Shown here piece by piece: positions 16,728 through 25,161 of a stretch of DNA of 46,338 nt. The DNA comes from Muribaculaceae bacterium (GTDB taxonomy: Bacteria > Bacteroidota > Bacteroidia > Bacteroidales > Muribaculaceae), in contig JAMPII010000001.1 of NCBI GenBank assembly GCA_023662835.1, positions 298,907 to 345,244 on the forward strand, in the 5' to 3' direction. Numbering within the stretch: the stretch's first letter is position 1; the number at the start of each line of letters is the position of its first letter. The notes below the pieces were generated by a model, which had not been told where the DNA came from, made no database searches, and was given only the letters and a program-made list of their open reading frames with translations. The position numbers and the translations under genes were made by a program.

Positions 16728-19700
16728 CAGCTGCGGTGTTTGATGTTGTTTTCTTTTTCCAAAACTCCTACAAGTGTACGGCCGTCAATCTTGAATGTGA
16801 CTTTGCCGCTAATGCCCTCGGTAGGTTGAAGCATACCGCGCAGTTTGTCAAGTGGTGCCACCACTTCCGGGTTATTCGACGCTCCGGCATACTCGCCCAT
16901 AAGTCCGATAGTCGGGCCGCTAATAATACCGCCATCAGCAAACGGCATGACCCCTATAGCCTCTACCATCGCGGTAGCCGCTGTGGCAAATCCGGCTGCA
17001 ATGCCAAATCCGGCAAACGGTATGTAAGCGTGTGCGGCAAAATAGGCTGCTGCGGCTAATTCCATGTAACTTGCCGTAGCTAATTTGTTAGCAGCAATCA
17101 CAGGAATTTGCGCGGCGGCTGCTACCTCTGCGCTCACTGCCTCCGCGGTCTGTGCGCCTGTTGAGGTGCCCACGGCTACCGCTTCGGCGGTCTTGGCTGT
17201 GGTGTGTGCGGTTGTGGCTACTGTCAGCATATCTATTATGCTCACGATAGCCATAATGCCGTCATAAATCTGTATGAAGCCATCGACAATAGCGGTAATC
17301 TTCTGCCACGCGTTGCCGTTGCCCTCTAAAGCCTCGGTTATGCCCTCGATACCGCCACTAATGCCCTTAACGCCATCCCATCCATTACGGAATGTGTCAA
17401 AGGCGTTAATGCTCTCTTTGCGCCATTGTGAGTATGTCGCTATAAGGCTCTCAATGTCCTTGCGCTGTGTCGCAGTTACCGGGTGGTCTAAATCATTCAG
17501 CGCACGTTGCAACTCGTTAATTTTCGCGGTCAGCTCCTCAAATCCCATGCCGCGTATCTTCAACTTATATTCGCGCCCCGTCAAACGGTTTATCGCGTCT
17601 GCCTCTCTCTGCATGGATGGTATCTCTATACCACGTTGCAGGGCATTACGCTTACGCTCGTAGGCATTGATTGTAAGTTGGATGTTTTGTATTTCCTCTG
17701 CGGTAGCGGTCTTTTGCTTGGCCTGGTAGTAACTTATAGCCTCGTCTAACTTCTCAATGGTATTAAGCGTGGAAATATCGCCCGGCTTTTTAAGGTCGTT
17801 CAATACACTATCCCATGACTTTTTTAACCCGCTAAGTTGGTTGATGTTGCTTTGTATGGTTACGCGCTGTGTCGCGTCGGCCTTTTCAAGCAATTCAGTA
17901 TAATAAGATAGTTCGGTATTAAGCTGCTCATAGGTCTTAATCTCCGAAATGGGCGTAGGAATGTGCGCACCCTGCTCTAATTTGGTGCGTAGTTCCTCTA
18001 ACCGCCTAATCTCGGCATCTATCCCGGCTATGTTTTCGGCAGTAGCCTTTTTGCGTAGTATTCGCTGGTAACTTATTTCTTTGTCTATATCCTCCAGCGT
18101 TTTAATTTCGGTCGGTCGCTCTGCCTGTTTCTGCAAAAGTTCTATGGCATCCCTTGCATCCTCCCAACGCGCTATCTTTTCACGGATAATGCGCTGTTCC
18201 TCGGTGTCTGCCCCGGTCAGTTTCTTTTTGTATATTTCAATATTGGTGCTTAACTCCTCATAAGTTTTGGGGTCAGCTACCGCAGTTTTCTTTTTTGACT
18301 TACTTTGTGTGCCTATCCCGGTCTGCGCCTCCAATATTTTTTTACGCGCTTTCAGTTGGTCGTTATAGGCCTTTAATTTCTTTATTTCGCTTGCATCGGT
18401 GGTGTTTTTGAGGCTCTTTTCGGTTTTCTCTATGGCATCCGATACTTGTTGCCATGTCATTTCACTAACCTTAATTTCCTTATTGGATGCAGCCAAACCC
18501 CGGCTAATCTCGCCTGCGACTTCGCCGGTTTTCTTTGTTATGACATCCAAACGCTTTTGCAATTCGGCTTCGGTATTCTCAAACTCTTTTAATTCCTTTT
18601 TCGCCTGCTTGTATTCTTCCGTTTCAACCTCACGGCGGCCAGTTTCTTGTGCGACAGTACCAACTTGCCTACGGTCAACAATAATCTTTTTCGCTTTGCC
18701 AGACCGCTCTAATTCGACTTTTTTCTCGGCTGCCAATTCCTTATTGACGGAAGCCTCAGCAATCTTTGCGGCCAACGCTCTTGCCTGTGCTTCGTAACCT
18801 ATCTGCTTAACGTATAGCTGACTCTTTTCAGTAAGTATTTTATACCATTCTTCTGCGGTCTTATGCACTCCGAAAAGGTCACTGTATGTTTCATTTAAAT
18901 GCTGTATCGCTTCCTTTGTAGATTTTTTAGCCTTGATAAGTTCGCCTAATGCTTTAGTGTCCTTATCAATCTGCACCTTTGCGGATGCGGCCGCCTGTGT
19001 GTATTCGTCGGTAGCATCATCTAATTTTTCTACGCTCTCGGTAGCATCATCGGCGGCACTGCAAAAATGTTCGATTATAGTAGTGACTATGGCAATAGCT
19101 GCGCCAATGCCTGTAGCAATCATCAAACCGCGCAAAGCAATTTTAAATGCGGTCGCGCTGTACGCACCCCCTTTCATCGCGGAACTGAATACGCGCACAA
19201 CTGCGGCGGCCTGCTTTCCTCGCAAACCCAAAGTGACCATAGCGACACTGACTAATTTTGTGCGTGTCGCTACCAGCATTTGTGTTACATTAAGCTGCTT
19301 AAATGTGGTAATCAATATGGCAGCACTTGAAGCCGTACCCAGTAGCCCGGCAGTAAAATTGATATACGGTTGTGCTGCGGATGTAAACCCGGCTATTACG
19401 TCGATAACGGTAGCCCATTGATTTTTGAGCATTTGATTAACCGCGCTCCCGGTGCTTGCCATGTCATTATAGGCTGCATCCATCGTTCCGGCACTGTCAA
19501 CCATTCCGGCTACGTTGGTGCTGAATTTGTCGGCTAACTCGCCCTGCAATGGGATTAGGGCGCGTAATGCTCTTGAACTTGCAAATAGTTTGCCGTACAC
19601 CTCTTGCTCCAGTGTTCCACTTGCGGCGGCATACTCCTTAACGCTAACATCCAACGATTGCAGGAAATTTTGCATACCCCCGGCGGCCTTGATAGCGGCG

Positions 19701-20500
19701 GCATCAAACTGAATACCCATTTTAGCGGCCATTTCGGTTGCTTCACTGCTCGGTTTTATTAAGGCATTAAGGATAGCGGCTAACTGCGTCGATACCTCGG
19801 CGGTGTTACCGCTCACGCCTGTAAGTGTCGCAAACGCGCCTAACAGTTCGTCAATAGTTACGCCTAATGTAGCGGCACTACCAGTGACTGACGGCAAAGC
19901 CTCGGCCAACTGTTCAAACGATGTTACACCGTTCTTTGCGGTCAACTGTATTTTGTCCTGTATGTCTTGGGCCGCGCTCCACTCCATACCGTAGTTTTTA
20001 ATTACGGTCGCAGTTACGCCCACGACTTTATTAATATCGGCGATACCGCCTACTGCGGAACGTGCGGAAGCGTTCAAATACTCTATCCAGTTATCTTCCG
20101 GCACACCGTTAGAGATAACTTGATATAGTCCGTTTGCGAGTTGGTCACGCGCTATGGGTATTTGCTTCGCTAAATCCGCTACCTCGCCTTTGAGCTGCTT
20201 AAATCCTGCGCTGTCTTTACCGGCCATCGTGTTAGCGGCCTTCATAGCCTTGCTAAACTGCGCACTTTCACCGGTTATTGATGCTAATGTGTTGCTAATT
20301 TGGTTGGCTGCGCCTGTCACGGCTTGCAAACCTTGTACGGCGGCACTCCAATTTACCAAAGACGTTTTTAACTTCTCGGATGCTTCAAGTGTGGAAGTCA
20401 TAACGGTTTTTAGGCCGTTAGCGTCCTGTGCAATGGCCTTAAACCCTTTGCCATCGCCATCCAGTTTAAACGTAATTGATATGGTGCTGTTTCCTGCCAT
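16727..20500 (-). CDS. Tail tape measure protein
   Basis: 1257 residues, the longest gene of the tail block, just after the chaperone pair. The N-terminal part (about 90-360) is the phage tail tape measure TP901-type core domain (SAQFSKAMKAANTMAGKDSAGFK...). It has hydrophobic segments near residues 450-475 (GLMIATGIGAAIAIVTTII) and 1160-1205, thought to insert in the membrane on DNA ejection. Between about residues 745 and 960 a unit of about 52-58 residues occurs four times (starting KTYEEL, KTLEDI, KTYEQL, NTIEKL), helical and heptad-rich. The length sets the tail length; at about 1.5 angstrom per residue this suggests a tail of some 190 nm. Confidence 0.93.
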   Translation of the reverse strand: MAGNSTISITFKLDGDGKGFKAIAQDANGLKTVMTSTLEASEKLKTSLVNWSAAVQGLQAVTGAANQISNTLASITGESAQFSKAMKAANTMAGKDSAGFKQLKGEVADLAKQIPIARDQLANGLYQVISNGVPEDNWIEYLNASARSAVGGIADINKVVGVTATVIKNYGMEWSAAQDIQDKIQLTAKNGVTSFEQLAEALPSVTGSAATLGVTIDELLGAFATLTGVSGNTAEVSTQLAAILNALIKPSSEATEMAAKMGIQFDAAAIKAAGGMQNFLQSLDVSVKEYAAASGTLEQEVYGKLFASSRALRALIPLQGELADKFSTNVAGMVDSAGTMDAAYNDMASTGSAVNQMLKNQWATVIDVIAGFTSAAQPYINFTAGLLGTASSAAILITTFKQLNVTQMLVATRTKLVSVAMVTLGLRGKQAAAVVRVFSSAMKGGAYSATAFKIALRGLMIATGIGAAIAIVTTIIEHFCSAADDATESVEKLDDATDEYTQAAASAKVQIDKDTKALGELIKAKKSTKEAIQHLNETYSDLFGVHKTAEEWYKILTEKSQLYVKQIGYEAQARALAAKIAEASVNKELAAEKKVELERSGKAKKIIVDRRQVGTVAQETGRREVETEEYKQAKKELKEFENTEAELQKRLDVITKKTGEVAGEISRGLAASNKEIKVSEMTWQQVSDAIEKTEKSLKNTTDASEIKKLKAYNDQLKARKKILEAQTGIGTQSKSKKKTAVADPKTYEELSTNIEIYKKKLTGADTEEQRIIREKIARWEDARDAIELLQKQAERPTEIKTLEDIDKEISYQRILRKKATAENIAGIDAEIRRLEELRTKLEQGAHIPTPISEIKTYEQLNTELSYYTELLEKADATQRVTIQSNINQLSGLKKSWDSVLNDLKKPGDISTLNTIEKLDEAISYYQAKQKTATAEEIQNIQLTINAYERKRNALQRGIEIPSMQREADAINRLTGREYKLKIRGMGFEELTAKINELQRALNDLDHPVTATQRKDIESLIATYSQWRKESINAFDTFRNGWDGVKGISGGIEGITEALEGNGNAWQKITAIVDGFIQIYDGIMAIVSIIDMLTVATTAHTTAKTAEAVAVGTSTGAQTAEAVSAEVAAAAQIPVIAANKLATASYMELAAAAYFAAHAYIPFAGFGIAAGFATAATAMVEAIGVMPFADGGIISGPTIGLMGEYAGASNNPEVVAPLDKLRGMLQPTEGISGKVTFKIDGRTLVGVLEKENNIKHRS

Positions 20501-20501
20501 A

Positions 20502-20822
20502 CTATTTGTTTATTTCGTCGCCTAATCGTTTTGCGACATCTTCAAATCGTTTTTGTTTTTCCTCTGCGGTCAACTTGGGTTCGTCGCTTCGGTGGGTTCT
20601 CTTATCCCACGGCAGCGGTATAAGCTGCTTGGGTGTTATCTTCTTTTTGATATGCGGCTGTATGCAGATGGTAGCCAAAATCCGGGTGCGCTCCCATGCC
20701 TCGCGGTTCTGTTGCTCATTCATTTTGCGCCATGCCTCGCAGATACTTTCAAACTCATCAAATTCAAGTGCGCAAAATTCATCAAGCGACAAACCGATAC
20801 AGCCGACGGCGATACCTAACAA
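20502..20822 (-). CDS. Tail assembly chaperone, T extension expressed by -1 frameshift
   Basis: The open frame has no ATG; the nearest start-like codon is TTG at 20822, so separate translation is doubtful. Read through a -1 slip on the A run at 20842-20850, the upstream chaperone continues without a stop into this frame as KPVGIYDLLGIAVGCIGLSL..., giving a product of 215 residues in all. The region FESICEAWRKMNEQ...WERTRILATI has the form of the tail assembly chaperone C-terminal domain (TAC). The arrangement G/GT between major tail protein and tape measure is the classic lambda gpG/gpGT design. Confidence 0.8.
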   Translation of the reverse strand: MLGIAVGCIGLSLDEFCALEFDEFESICEAWRKMNEQQNREAWERTRILATICIQPHIKKKITPKQLIPLPWDKRTHRSDEPKLTAEEKQKRFEDVAKRLGDEINK

Positions 20823-20833
20823 ATCATAAATCC

Positions 20834-21148
20834 CTACAGGCTTTTTTTTTCACCGGCTGTTTTGTCGGTGGGTTCTGTCTGTTCGGGTGCTATTGCCTGG
20901 TTCCACGCTGTCATATCTTCCGGGGTGATATTGTCGGCAAAATCCAAAAGTGACAAATTAAAATCTTTGCCCTCTCGCTTGGCTGCTGACGATACACAAC
21001 ACCACAGATAGGTACACAAATCGCTAAAACTTGTAGGGTCTATCTCGGTAATCTCACGGCCCGTTTCCTTTTTGAAACGAAGCATAGCCCCCATAGTAGG
21101 GCTACAGGGGTATGCCGTTCCGTTAATGACTATTTCCAAACGCTTCAT
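20834..21148 (-). CDS. Tail assembly chaperone, G-type product
   Basis: 104 residues, starting MKRLEIVINGTAYPCSPTMG, lying between the major tail protein (stop and start overlap as TAATG) and tape measure. It ends 6 codons after the A9 run in ordinary reading. By comparison with other long-tailed phages, most ribosomes make this short form and a fraction shift to make the long form; both coat the tape measure during tail building. Confidence 0.78.
   Translation of the reverse strand: MKRLEIVINGTAYPCSPTMGAMLRFKKETGREITEIDPTSFSDLCTYLWCCVSSAAKREGKDFNLSLLDFADNITPEDMTAWNQAIAPEQTEPTDKTAGEKKSL
20842..20850 (-). promoter_or_regulatory. Slippery sequence for -1 ribosomal frameshift
   Basis: Nine T on the plus strand, nine A in the coding strand (GAAAAAAAAAG, which contains the slippery heptamer A-AAA-AAG). 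The zero frame ends in TAG 6 bp later; the -1 frame stays open to the stop at 20502. No obvious downstream pseudoknot was found by eye. Confidence 0.8.
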
Positions 21149-21624
21149 TACTCGGTAGCCGTTTCAGGGGTTTCGGTAATAGCGGTTTCGTCAAGTGTAT
21201 CGGGTTCGCCGTCATTCTCAAATGATGCGGTGTATGTGGCATCATCCTGTGCAGGGTCGGTGCGCTCCAGCGACGAAATGATAAACTTACCTGCCAAATA
21301 GGGTTTGTCGCTATTTTCACGCTCCATACACTTAACCTTTACACTCTCGCCGGCTTTCCATGCCTTTACAAGTGCCTTGTAGCCGGTTTCACTCTCACCG
21401 TAGAAGCAAAGGCCCTCGACGGAGATAGAGATACTTAAACCTACCACGCCTTTGCCTTTCCATAGCCCGGCAGTGATATTTGCAGATGCTACAGGCTTAA
21501 CGGCTCGGTCTTTTGTTTCGCTGTTCATGGTGGTTGTGTGCGTGGTGCAATGTCCTACGGCTTTATCGCCTACATACACCAGCATATCACTACCATTACA
21601 ATAGCCTTTTTTAGTTGTTGCCAT
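21148..21624 (-). CDS. Major tail (tube) protein
   Basis: 158 residues. Residues about 25-130 include CTTHTTTMNSETKDRAVKP... and the Ser/Gly-rich strands typical of the phage major tail protein fold of Bacteroidota siphoviruses. It lies just before the chaperone pair. It has its own 120-bp upstream region, which resembles the one ahead of the DGR gene at 37109-37804. Confidence 0.82.
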   Translation of the reverse strand: MATTKKGYCNGSDMLVYVGDKAVGHCTTHTTTMNSETKDRAVKPVASANITAGLWKGKGVVGLSISISVEGLCFYGESETGYKALVKAWKAGESVKVKCMERENSDKPYLAGKFIISSLERTDPAQDDATYTASFENDGEPDTLDETAITETPETATE

Positions 21625-21749
21625 ATTGTTTATAAATGTTAAAATTTTCCTAAATTTTGCGTTTAACGGCTTTTCTCTGTAGGGTGATACTTTTACTATG
21701 TTTGTTATCTCCGTGCGTCTATCGCGCTAAAAATGCCGTTTTCTTAAAT
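21625..21749 (-). promoter_or_regulatory. Leader of the major tail gene, shared with the distant DGR target gene
   Basis: Non-coding. 26 of the first 27 bases ahead of the ATG match those of 37802-37828. A 15-bp block (TATGTTTGTTATCTC on the plus strand, ending at 21711) is identical to one in front of the 37804 gene at a spacing within one base. The sequence shows no consensus sigma box, so a phage-specific late promoter or leader is inferred. Confidence 0.55.
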
Positions 21750-22142
21750 TCATATCTTCACGTTGAATAATAACTGCTGCACAAAGGCATCATCTTGGTA
21801 GGCTTCTTCGCTGTCGGCTAAATAGCAACCTCGCATAACTTGGCCGTCATGTTCGGCGGTGGTAAAGTCCAGTGCGGCGCGTACCGCCTCGGCTAATTCT
21901 ACCCCCTCGCCATATCGCTCGGTAAAGCAAATAACCTCCACCTGTATTTCATCTGCCCCCGGCTGACCTTGCTTTTGAGGATTAGCCGATAGTGCAGTGC
22001 GTCGATACAGGATATAGGGCAATTCCGCGCTGTCGGTCGCTACCGGGAAAACTTTATTTGTCCGGGCGGCTACATCGGCATTTTCCAATAGGATAGCGCG
22101 GATTATTGCCCCTGCGCTCAAAGATGTTTTAGGTACAGCCAT
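21750..22142 (-). CDS. Tail terminator/completion protein (DUF3168-type)
   Basis: 130 residues; starts MAVPKTSLSAGAIIRAILLENADVAARTNKVFPV and includes ELPYILYRRTALS and VQVEVICFTERYGEGVELAEAVRAAL-like text, matching the DUF3168/gpU-type tail-completion layout. It overlaps the gp10-like gene by 14 bp. Confidence 0.72.
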   Translation of the reverse strand: MAVPKTSLSAGAIIRAILLENADVAARTNKVFPVATDSAELPYILYRRTALSANPQKQGQPGADEIQVEVICFTERYGEGVELAEAVRAALDFTTAEHDGQVMRGCYLADSEEAYQDDAFVQQLLFNVKI

Positions 22143-22650
22143 GTTTCTTAGCTACTCTTGTTACGTTGTTAACTATTTCGTTGTGCAATCCCTCTGTTAC
22201 GCTTCCGCGCACTTGTTGTAGTGTCTGCTGCATAAATCCGTACCGCTTCATAAATCCGCGTGTCTTGGTGGTTCTCCAGCCTTTAGGCGATAGGAATTTT
22301 GTAGCGGTTTTAGATTTACGCCATTTCGTACCGGCTTCGGCCCAAATCAGCACAGGTTTTTTAAGTCCTCTGCGGTTTGTATGAAATCCGTACTCCTTGC
22401 CGCTCTTTCCGGCCTTTTTCGTGCCAATGGTGACACGAAAACCGGCTTTGCGCTTAAACACTATTGCGCGTATGCCACGCTCTAAATCCCGGTCGCTCCT
22501 TATGCTTCCGCGCAGATTGTTTATTGCGGTCTTGCGCACTTGGTTAGCCTCTCGCCTAAATGCGCCTTTTAGGGCGCGTAGGCGGTGGGGTTCGTCAAGT
22601 TCAGCAAACAACCGCTGCAACTCTCTATCATCGTACTGCATTTGGGCCAT
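22129..22650 (-). CDS. HK97 gp10-like head-tail protein
   Basis: 173 residues, strongly basic. The N-terminal stretch LRALKGAFRREANQVRKTAINNLRG and the region RKAGFRVTIGTKK match the HK97 gp10 family (head-tail joining). Overlaps its neighbour at the tail-terminator side. Order capsid - connector - gp10-like - tail terminator is normal. Confidence 0.7.
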   Translation of the reverse strand: MAQMQYDDRELQRLFAELDEPHRLRALKGAFRREANQVRKTAINNLRGSIRSDRDLERGIRAIVFKRKAGFRVTIGTKKAGKSGKEYGFHTNRRGLKKPVLIWAEAGTKWRKSKTATKFLSPKGWRTTKTRGFMKRYGFMQQTLQQVRGSVTEGLHNEIVNNVTRVAKKHGCT

Positions 22651-22657
22651 ACCGCGA

Positions 22658-22981
22658 TTATGGGTTTACACGTTCACACACTAAAGTTTTCATGCCCCTA
22701 TCTTTGTTAGGAATTACGTTTGTTACCGTATAGAGATAGCCCCCTAACTGCTCCACGCGCCATAGTTCTTTGACCGGGTGCGCGTCGCGTATGTTGAACT
22801 CTACGCGGTAGTCCGGGAAATGTTCGCCTACTTCCTCGCTTCCGTTACCATAGAATTTGACACGCTCGGCGTGGATGGTGCGACGTTCAACAAATTTTGT
22901 CGGTGCCTCGTCACCCCATTTGTCGGCTGTTCCGATAGGCTCAAATGTTTTAAGCCTGTATCGCATTTTTCCGGCTCTCAT
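22658..22981 (-). CDS. Head closure/head-tail adaptor (gp9/SPP1 gp16-like)
   Basis: 107 residues: MRYRLKTFEPIGTADKWGDEAPTK with ERRTIHAERVKFYGNGSEEV, the usual form of head-closure proteins. Begins at MRAGK (22981) or at the internal ATG MRYRL 15 bp on; the first overlaps the connector gene by 32 bp. Confidence 0.72.
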   Translation of the reverse strand: MRAGKMRYRLKTFEPIGTADKWGDEAPTKFVERRTIHAERVKFYGNGSEEVGEHFPDYRVEFNIRDAHPVKELWRVEQLGGYLYTVTNVIPNKDRGMKTLVCERVNP

Positions 22982-23285
22982 TGCTTCCTAATTTCCGATA
23001 TGGTTTTATTAATGCCTGTAGTGCGTCCGGCACCTCATACATCTGCGCTGTGCTGGCACTCTCGCGTTGGTTATACCAATGGGCGGCCAACATCATTACA
23101 GCGTGTTTCAGCGGTGCAGGAAATTCGCCGCCGTTGCCGTCGGTCAGTTCCTGTTCACTGCGGTTGGTAGCCGTAGTAACGGCTACCTCGGCAGTGTCGA
23201 TTAGATGTTGCAAATACTCATCATCATCACTGAAATCATCAGCTCTGACGTGTATTTTAAATAATGCCAAACTCACTACAGCCAT
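22950..23285 (-). CDS. Head-tail connector (gp6-like)
   Basis: 111 residues, with LFKIHVRADDFSDDDEYLQHL and ...AVMMLAAHWYNQRES, matching the gp6-like head-tail connector family, which sits under the portal ring. It follows the capsid gene. Confidence 0.75.
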   Translation of the reverse strand: MAVVSLALFKIHVRADDFSDDDEYLQHLIDTAEVAVTTATNRSEQELTDGNGGEFPAPLKHAVMMLAAHWYNQRESASTAQMYEVPDALQALIKPYRKLGSNESRKNAIQA

Positions 23286-23299
23286 GACAGAAAACTATT

Positions 23300-24442
23300 T
23301 TATGCGCCTGTGGATGCGGCGGCTACCTTACCCAACTTAAATGCCTCTTTGCGCAGTGTGGTAGTGCCATAGTTGACGTTAAGCACGAAATCTACGGCAT
23401 CCTTACGCGCTTGGCTGTAGGGGTCGATAACAAACGAAATGTCACCAAAAAGGCCCATCGGTTGATAACGCCAATCGCCCAAACCAATGTTACCCTCACC
23501 GATATAGTGGGTGGTAAACACAGGCAGTCCGGCGATACGGTCATTTTCACACACCATAATGCCGCTACCTGCATCTTTGGGTGTGGCCTCGGCGATAGCC
23601 TTTTGTGCCTTTGTCATAATCCAACAAAGATGCTCACCATCTACGCCGGTTTCCAGTACCTTTGCTTTCATGGTGTTGAACTCCTTGAAAGTAGGTTCGG
23701 CACTGAAATTAAACAAATCCTTTGCTGCTACCCCGACGTATGGGCCTACAAGTGTGGTAGCACCTGTAACTTTTGAAGTGCTAAAAAGGATTTTGTTAAT
23801 GAGCATAGCCACGGCCAAAGGCATGAGGTTCTTTGCAATTGTTTCAATCAAACCCTCGGTCTGAATGATGGTTTGACGTGTGATTGGTATAGCGATACCA
23901 ATACGCTGCGGTGCAGCTGTCAGTTTGCCTAACTTGATTTTGGTATCAGTCAGTGCCACACCCTCACCGGCTATAGTTGCCTCTACGGCCTCGTATGTCG
24001 GCCAAACGTAATCGCCGGCCAACCCGGTAGGCATAGGCAAACCTACCTTGTCGAGTATGAGGCCCTCGGTTAGCGGTGTCAAAATGTCCTGCACCTTGAG
24101 CGGCACTACTGCGCTATCGGCTGTGTCCGCAACCATCATAAGGTCGCGTACAAGCAAAATTTGTGTCTGCTTGCCGTTCTGCATATTTTCGCGGATAATA
24201 CGCGATGCGTCGGCGGCGGCGTTGGGGTTCTCGCGCAGATGCTCTGCGGCTGCTACCTGCATTTTCATCTGTAGCAACTGGTTCTCGCGTGTCAGGGCGG
24301 CAAACTCGGTGTTTTCTGCCTCGGTACGCTCGCGCTGCTCCTTTTCACAGGCATCGGCAATTTCGCCGATACGGTCGCAGTTGGCTTGATATTTGTTTAC
24401 CAACTCGCGCACGTTCAGTTTTTCTTTTTTCTTTTTTTCCAT
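23300..24442 (-). CDS. Major capsid protein, HK97 fold
   Basis: 380 residues. The N-terminal 100 residues are a charged coiled coil (MEKKKKEKLNVRELVNKYQA...), the delta/scaffold domain cut by the protease. The rest has the HK97 capsid form, with VPLKVQDILTPLTEGLILDKVG, VWPTYEAVEATIAGEGVALTD and an IPITRQTI motif. Follows the prohead protease gene after a 23-bp gap. Confidence 0.9.
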   Translation of the reverse strand: MEKKKKEKLNVRELVNKYQANCDRIGEIADACEKEQRERTEAENTEFAALTRENQLLQMKMQVAAAEHLRENPNAAADASRIIRENMQNGKQTQILLVRDLMMVADTADSAVVPLKVQDILTPLTEGLILDKVGLPMPTGLAGDYVWPTYEAVEATIAGEGVALTDTKIKLGKLTAAPQRIGIAIPITRQTIIQTEGLIETIAKNLMPLAVAMLINKILFSTSKVTGATTLVGPYVGVAAKDLFNFSAEPTFKEFNTMKAKVLETGVDGEHLCWIMTKAQKAIAEATPKDAGSGIMVCENDRIAGLPVFTTHYIGEGNIGLGDWRYQPMGLFGDISFVIDPYSQARKDAVDFVLNVNYGTTTLRKEAFKLGKVAAASTGA

Positions 24443-24465
24443 ACTGAAACTGTTGGGGTTAATAA

Positions 24466-25161
24466 TTAATATAATTTCTGCGTGGCAGCGCGGCGCATTT
24501 CTCGCAACTGCATACGCATTGTTTCGTTATCTTCTTTGGGTTCGGGGTTCTCCGGCTCTTTGTCCTCGCGTAGCCCGGTTATAAACTCACGCGCTTCTAC
24601 TGACGTGTCGGGATAAGCCGGGTCAGCGGCCAAAGTAAAATCATACACGCCTGTTACCGCTTTAATAGTGTAGGTTATCTGCGTGGCACCGTTCACTACT
24701 TTTGCGGTTCGCTCCACAAAATCACTATCCCAATATCGGGTAGTAAATGCAAAACTACAGCCGGATATATCGCCACGGCGTACCAACTCTAACGCCTTAT
24801 CGCCGTCAACTGTGTTAGGCGCGTCAAACTCAAATTTTACGCCTTTCTCATCGACGGTGTAGGATAGTGTGCCATTGCCGGATTTACTACGCGCTAATAT
24901 CAACTGGCGGTCGTGGAACATGGTAAACTTAATGTCGCAACCGTCTAACATTTCCTTTGTGATAGCATCCGGCGCAATGACTTCGCGGGCCTCGCTGTCC
25001 TCATCACTCCATAGTGGTGCGGACGGCACTCCGAAAAGGATAGCGTAGCCGACAATAGTACGGCTCTGCGCCTCACCCTCGGCAGCCTCTCGCACTTGCA
25101 GTTCTGCGCAATCAACACGCAAAACTCGCCTTTGCTCTGTTTCCTTATTCTTCGTTGTCAT
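24466..25161 (-). CDS. HK97-family prohead protease
   Basis: 231 residues, overlapping the portal stop by 17 bp. The catalytic His is in FTMFHDRQLILARS (about residue 83), and the catalytic Ser in DISGCSFAF (about residue 135). YAILFG near residue 42 is the family's N-terminal motif. It cleaves the capsid delta domain. The C-terminal 30 residues are acidic and then basic and may bind the scaffold. Confidence 0.88.
   Translation of the reverse strand: MTTKNKETEQRRVLRVDCAELQVREAAEGEAQSRTIVGYAILFGVPSAPLWSDEDSEAREVIAPDAITKEMLDGCDIKFTMFHDRQLILARSKSGNGTLSYTVDEKGVKFEFDAPNTVDGDKALELVRRGDISGCSFAFTTRYWDSDFVERTAKVVNGATQITYTIKAVTGVYDFTLAADPAYPDTSVEAREFITGLREDKEPENPEPKEDNETMRMQLREMRRAATQKLY

Noticed and set aside
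20502-20822. Separate gene starting at TTG instead of a frameshift product
   Set aside because: No ATG, no gap or start signal, and the -1 frame at the A9 run joins perfectly to it between the major tail gene and tape measure.
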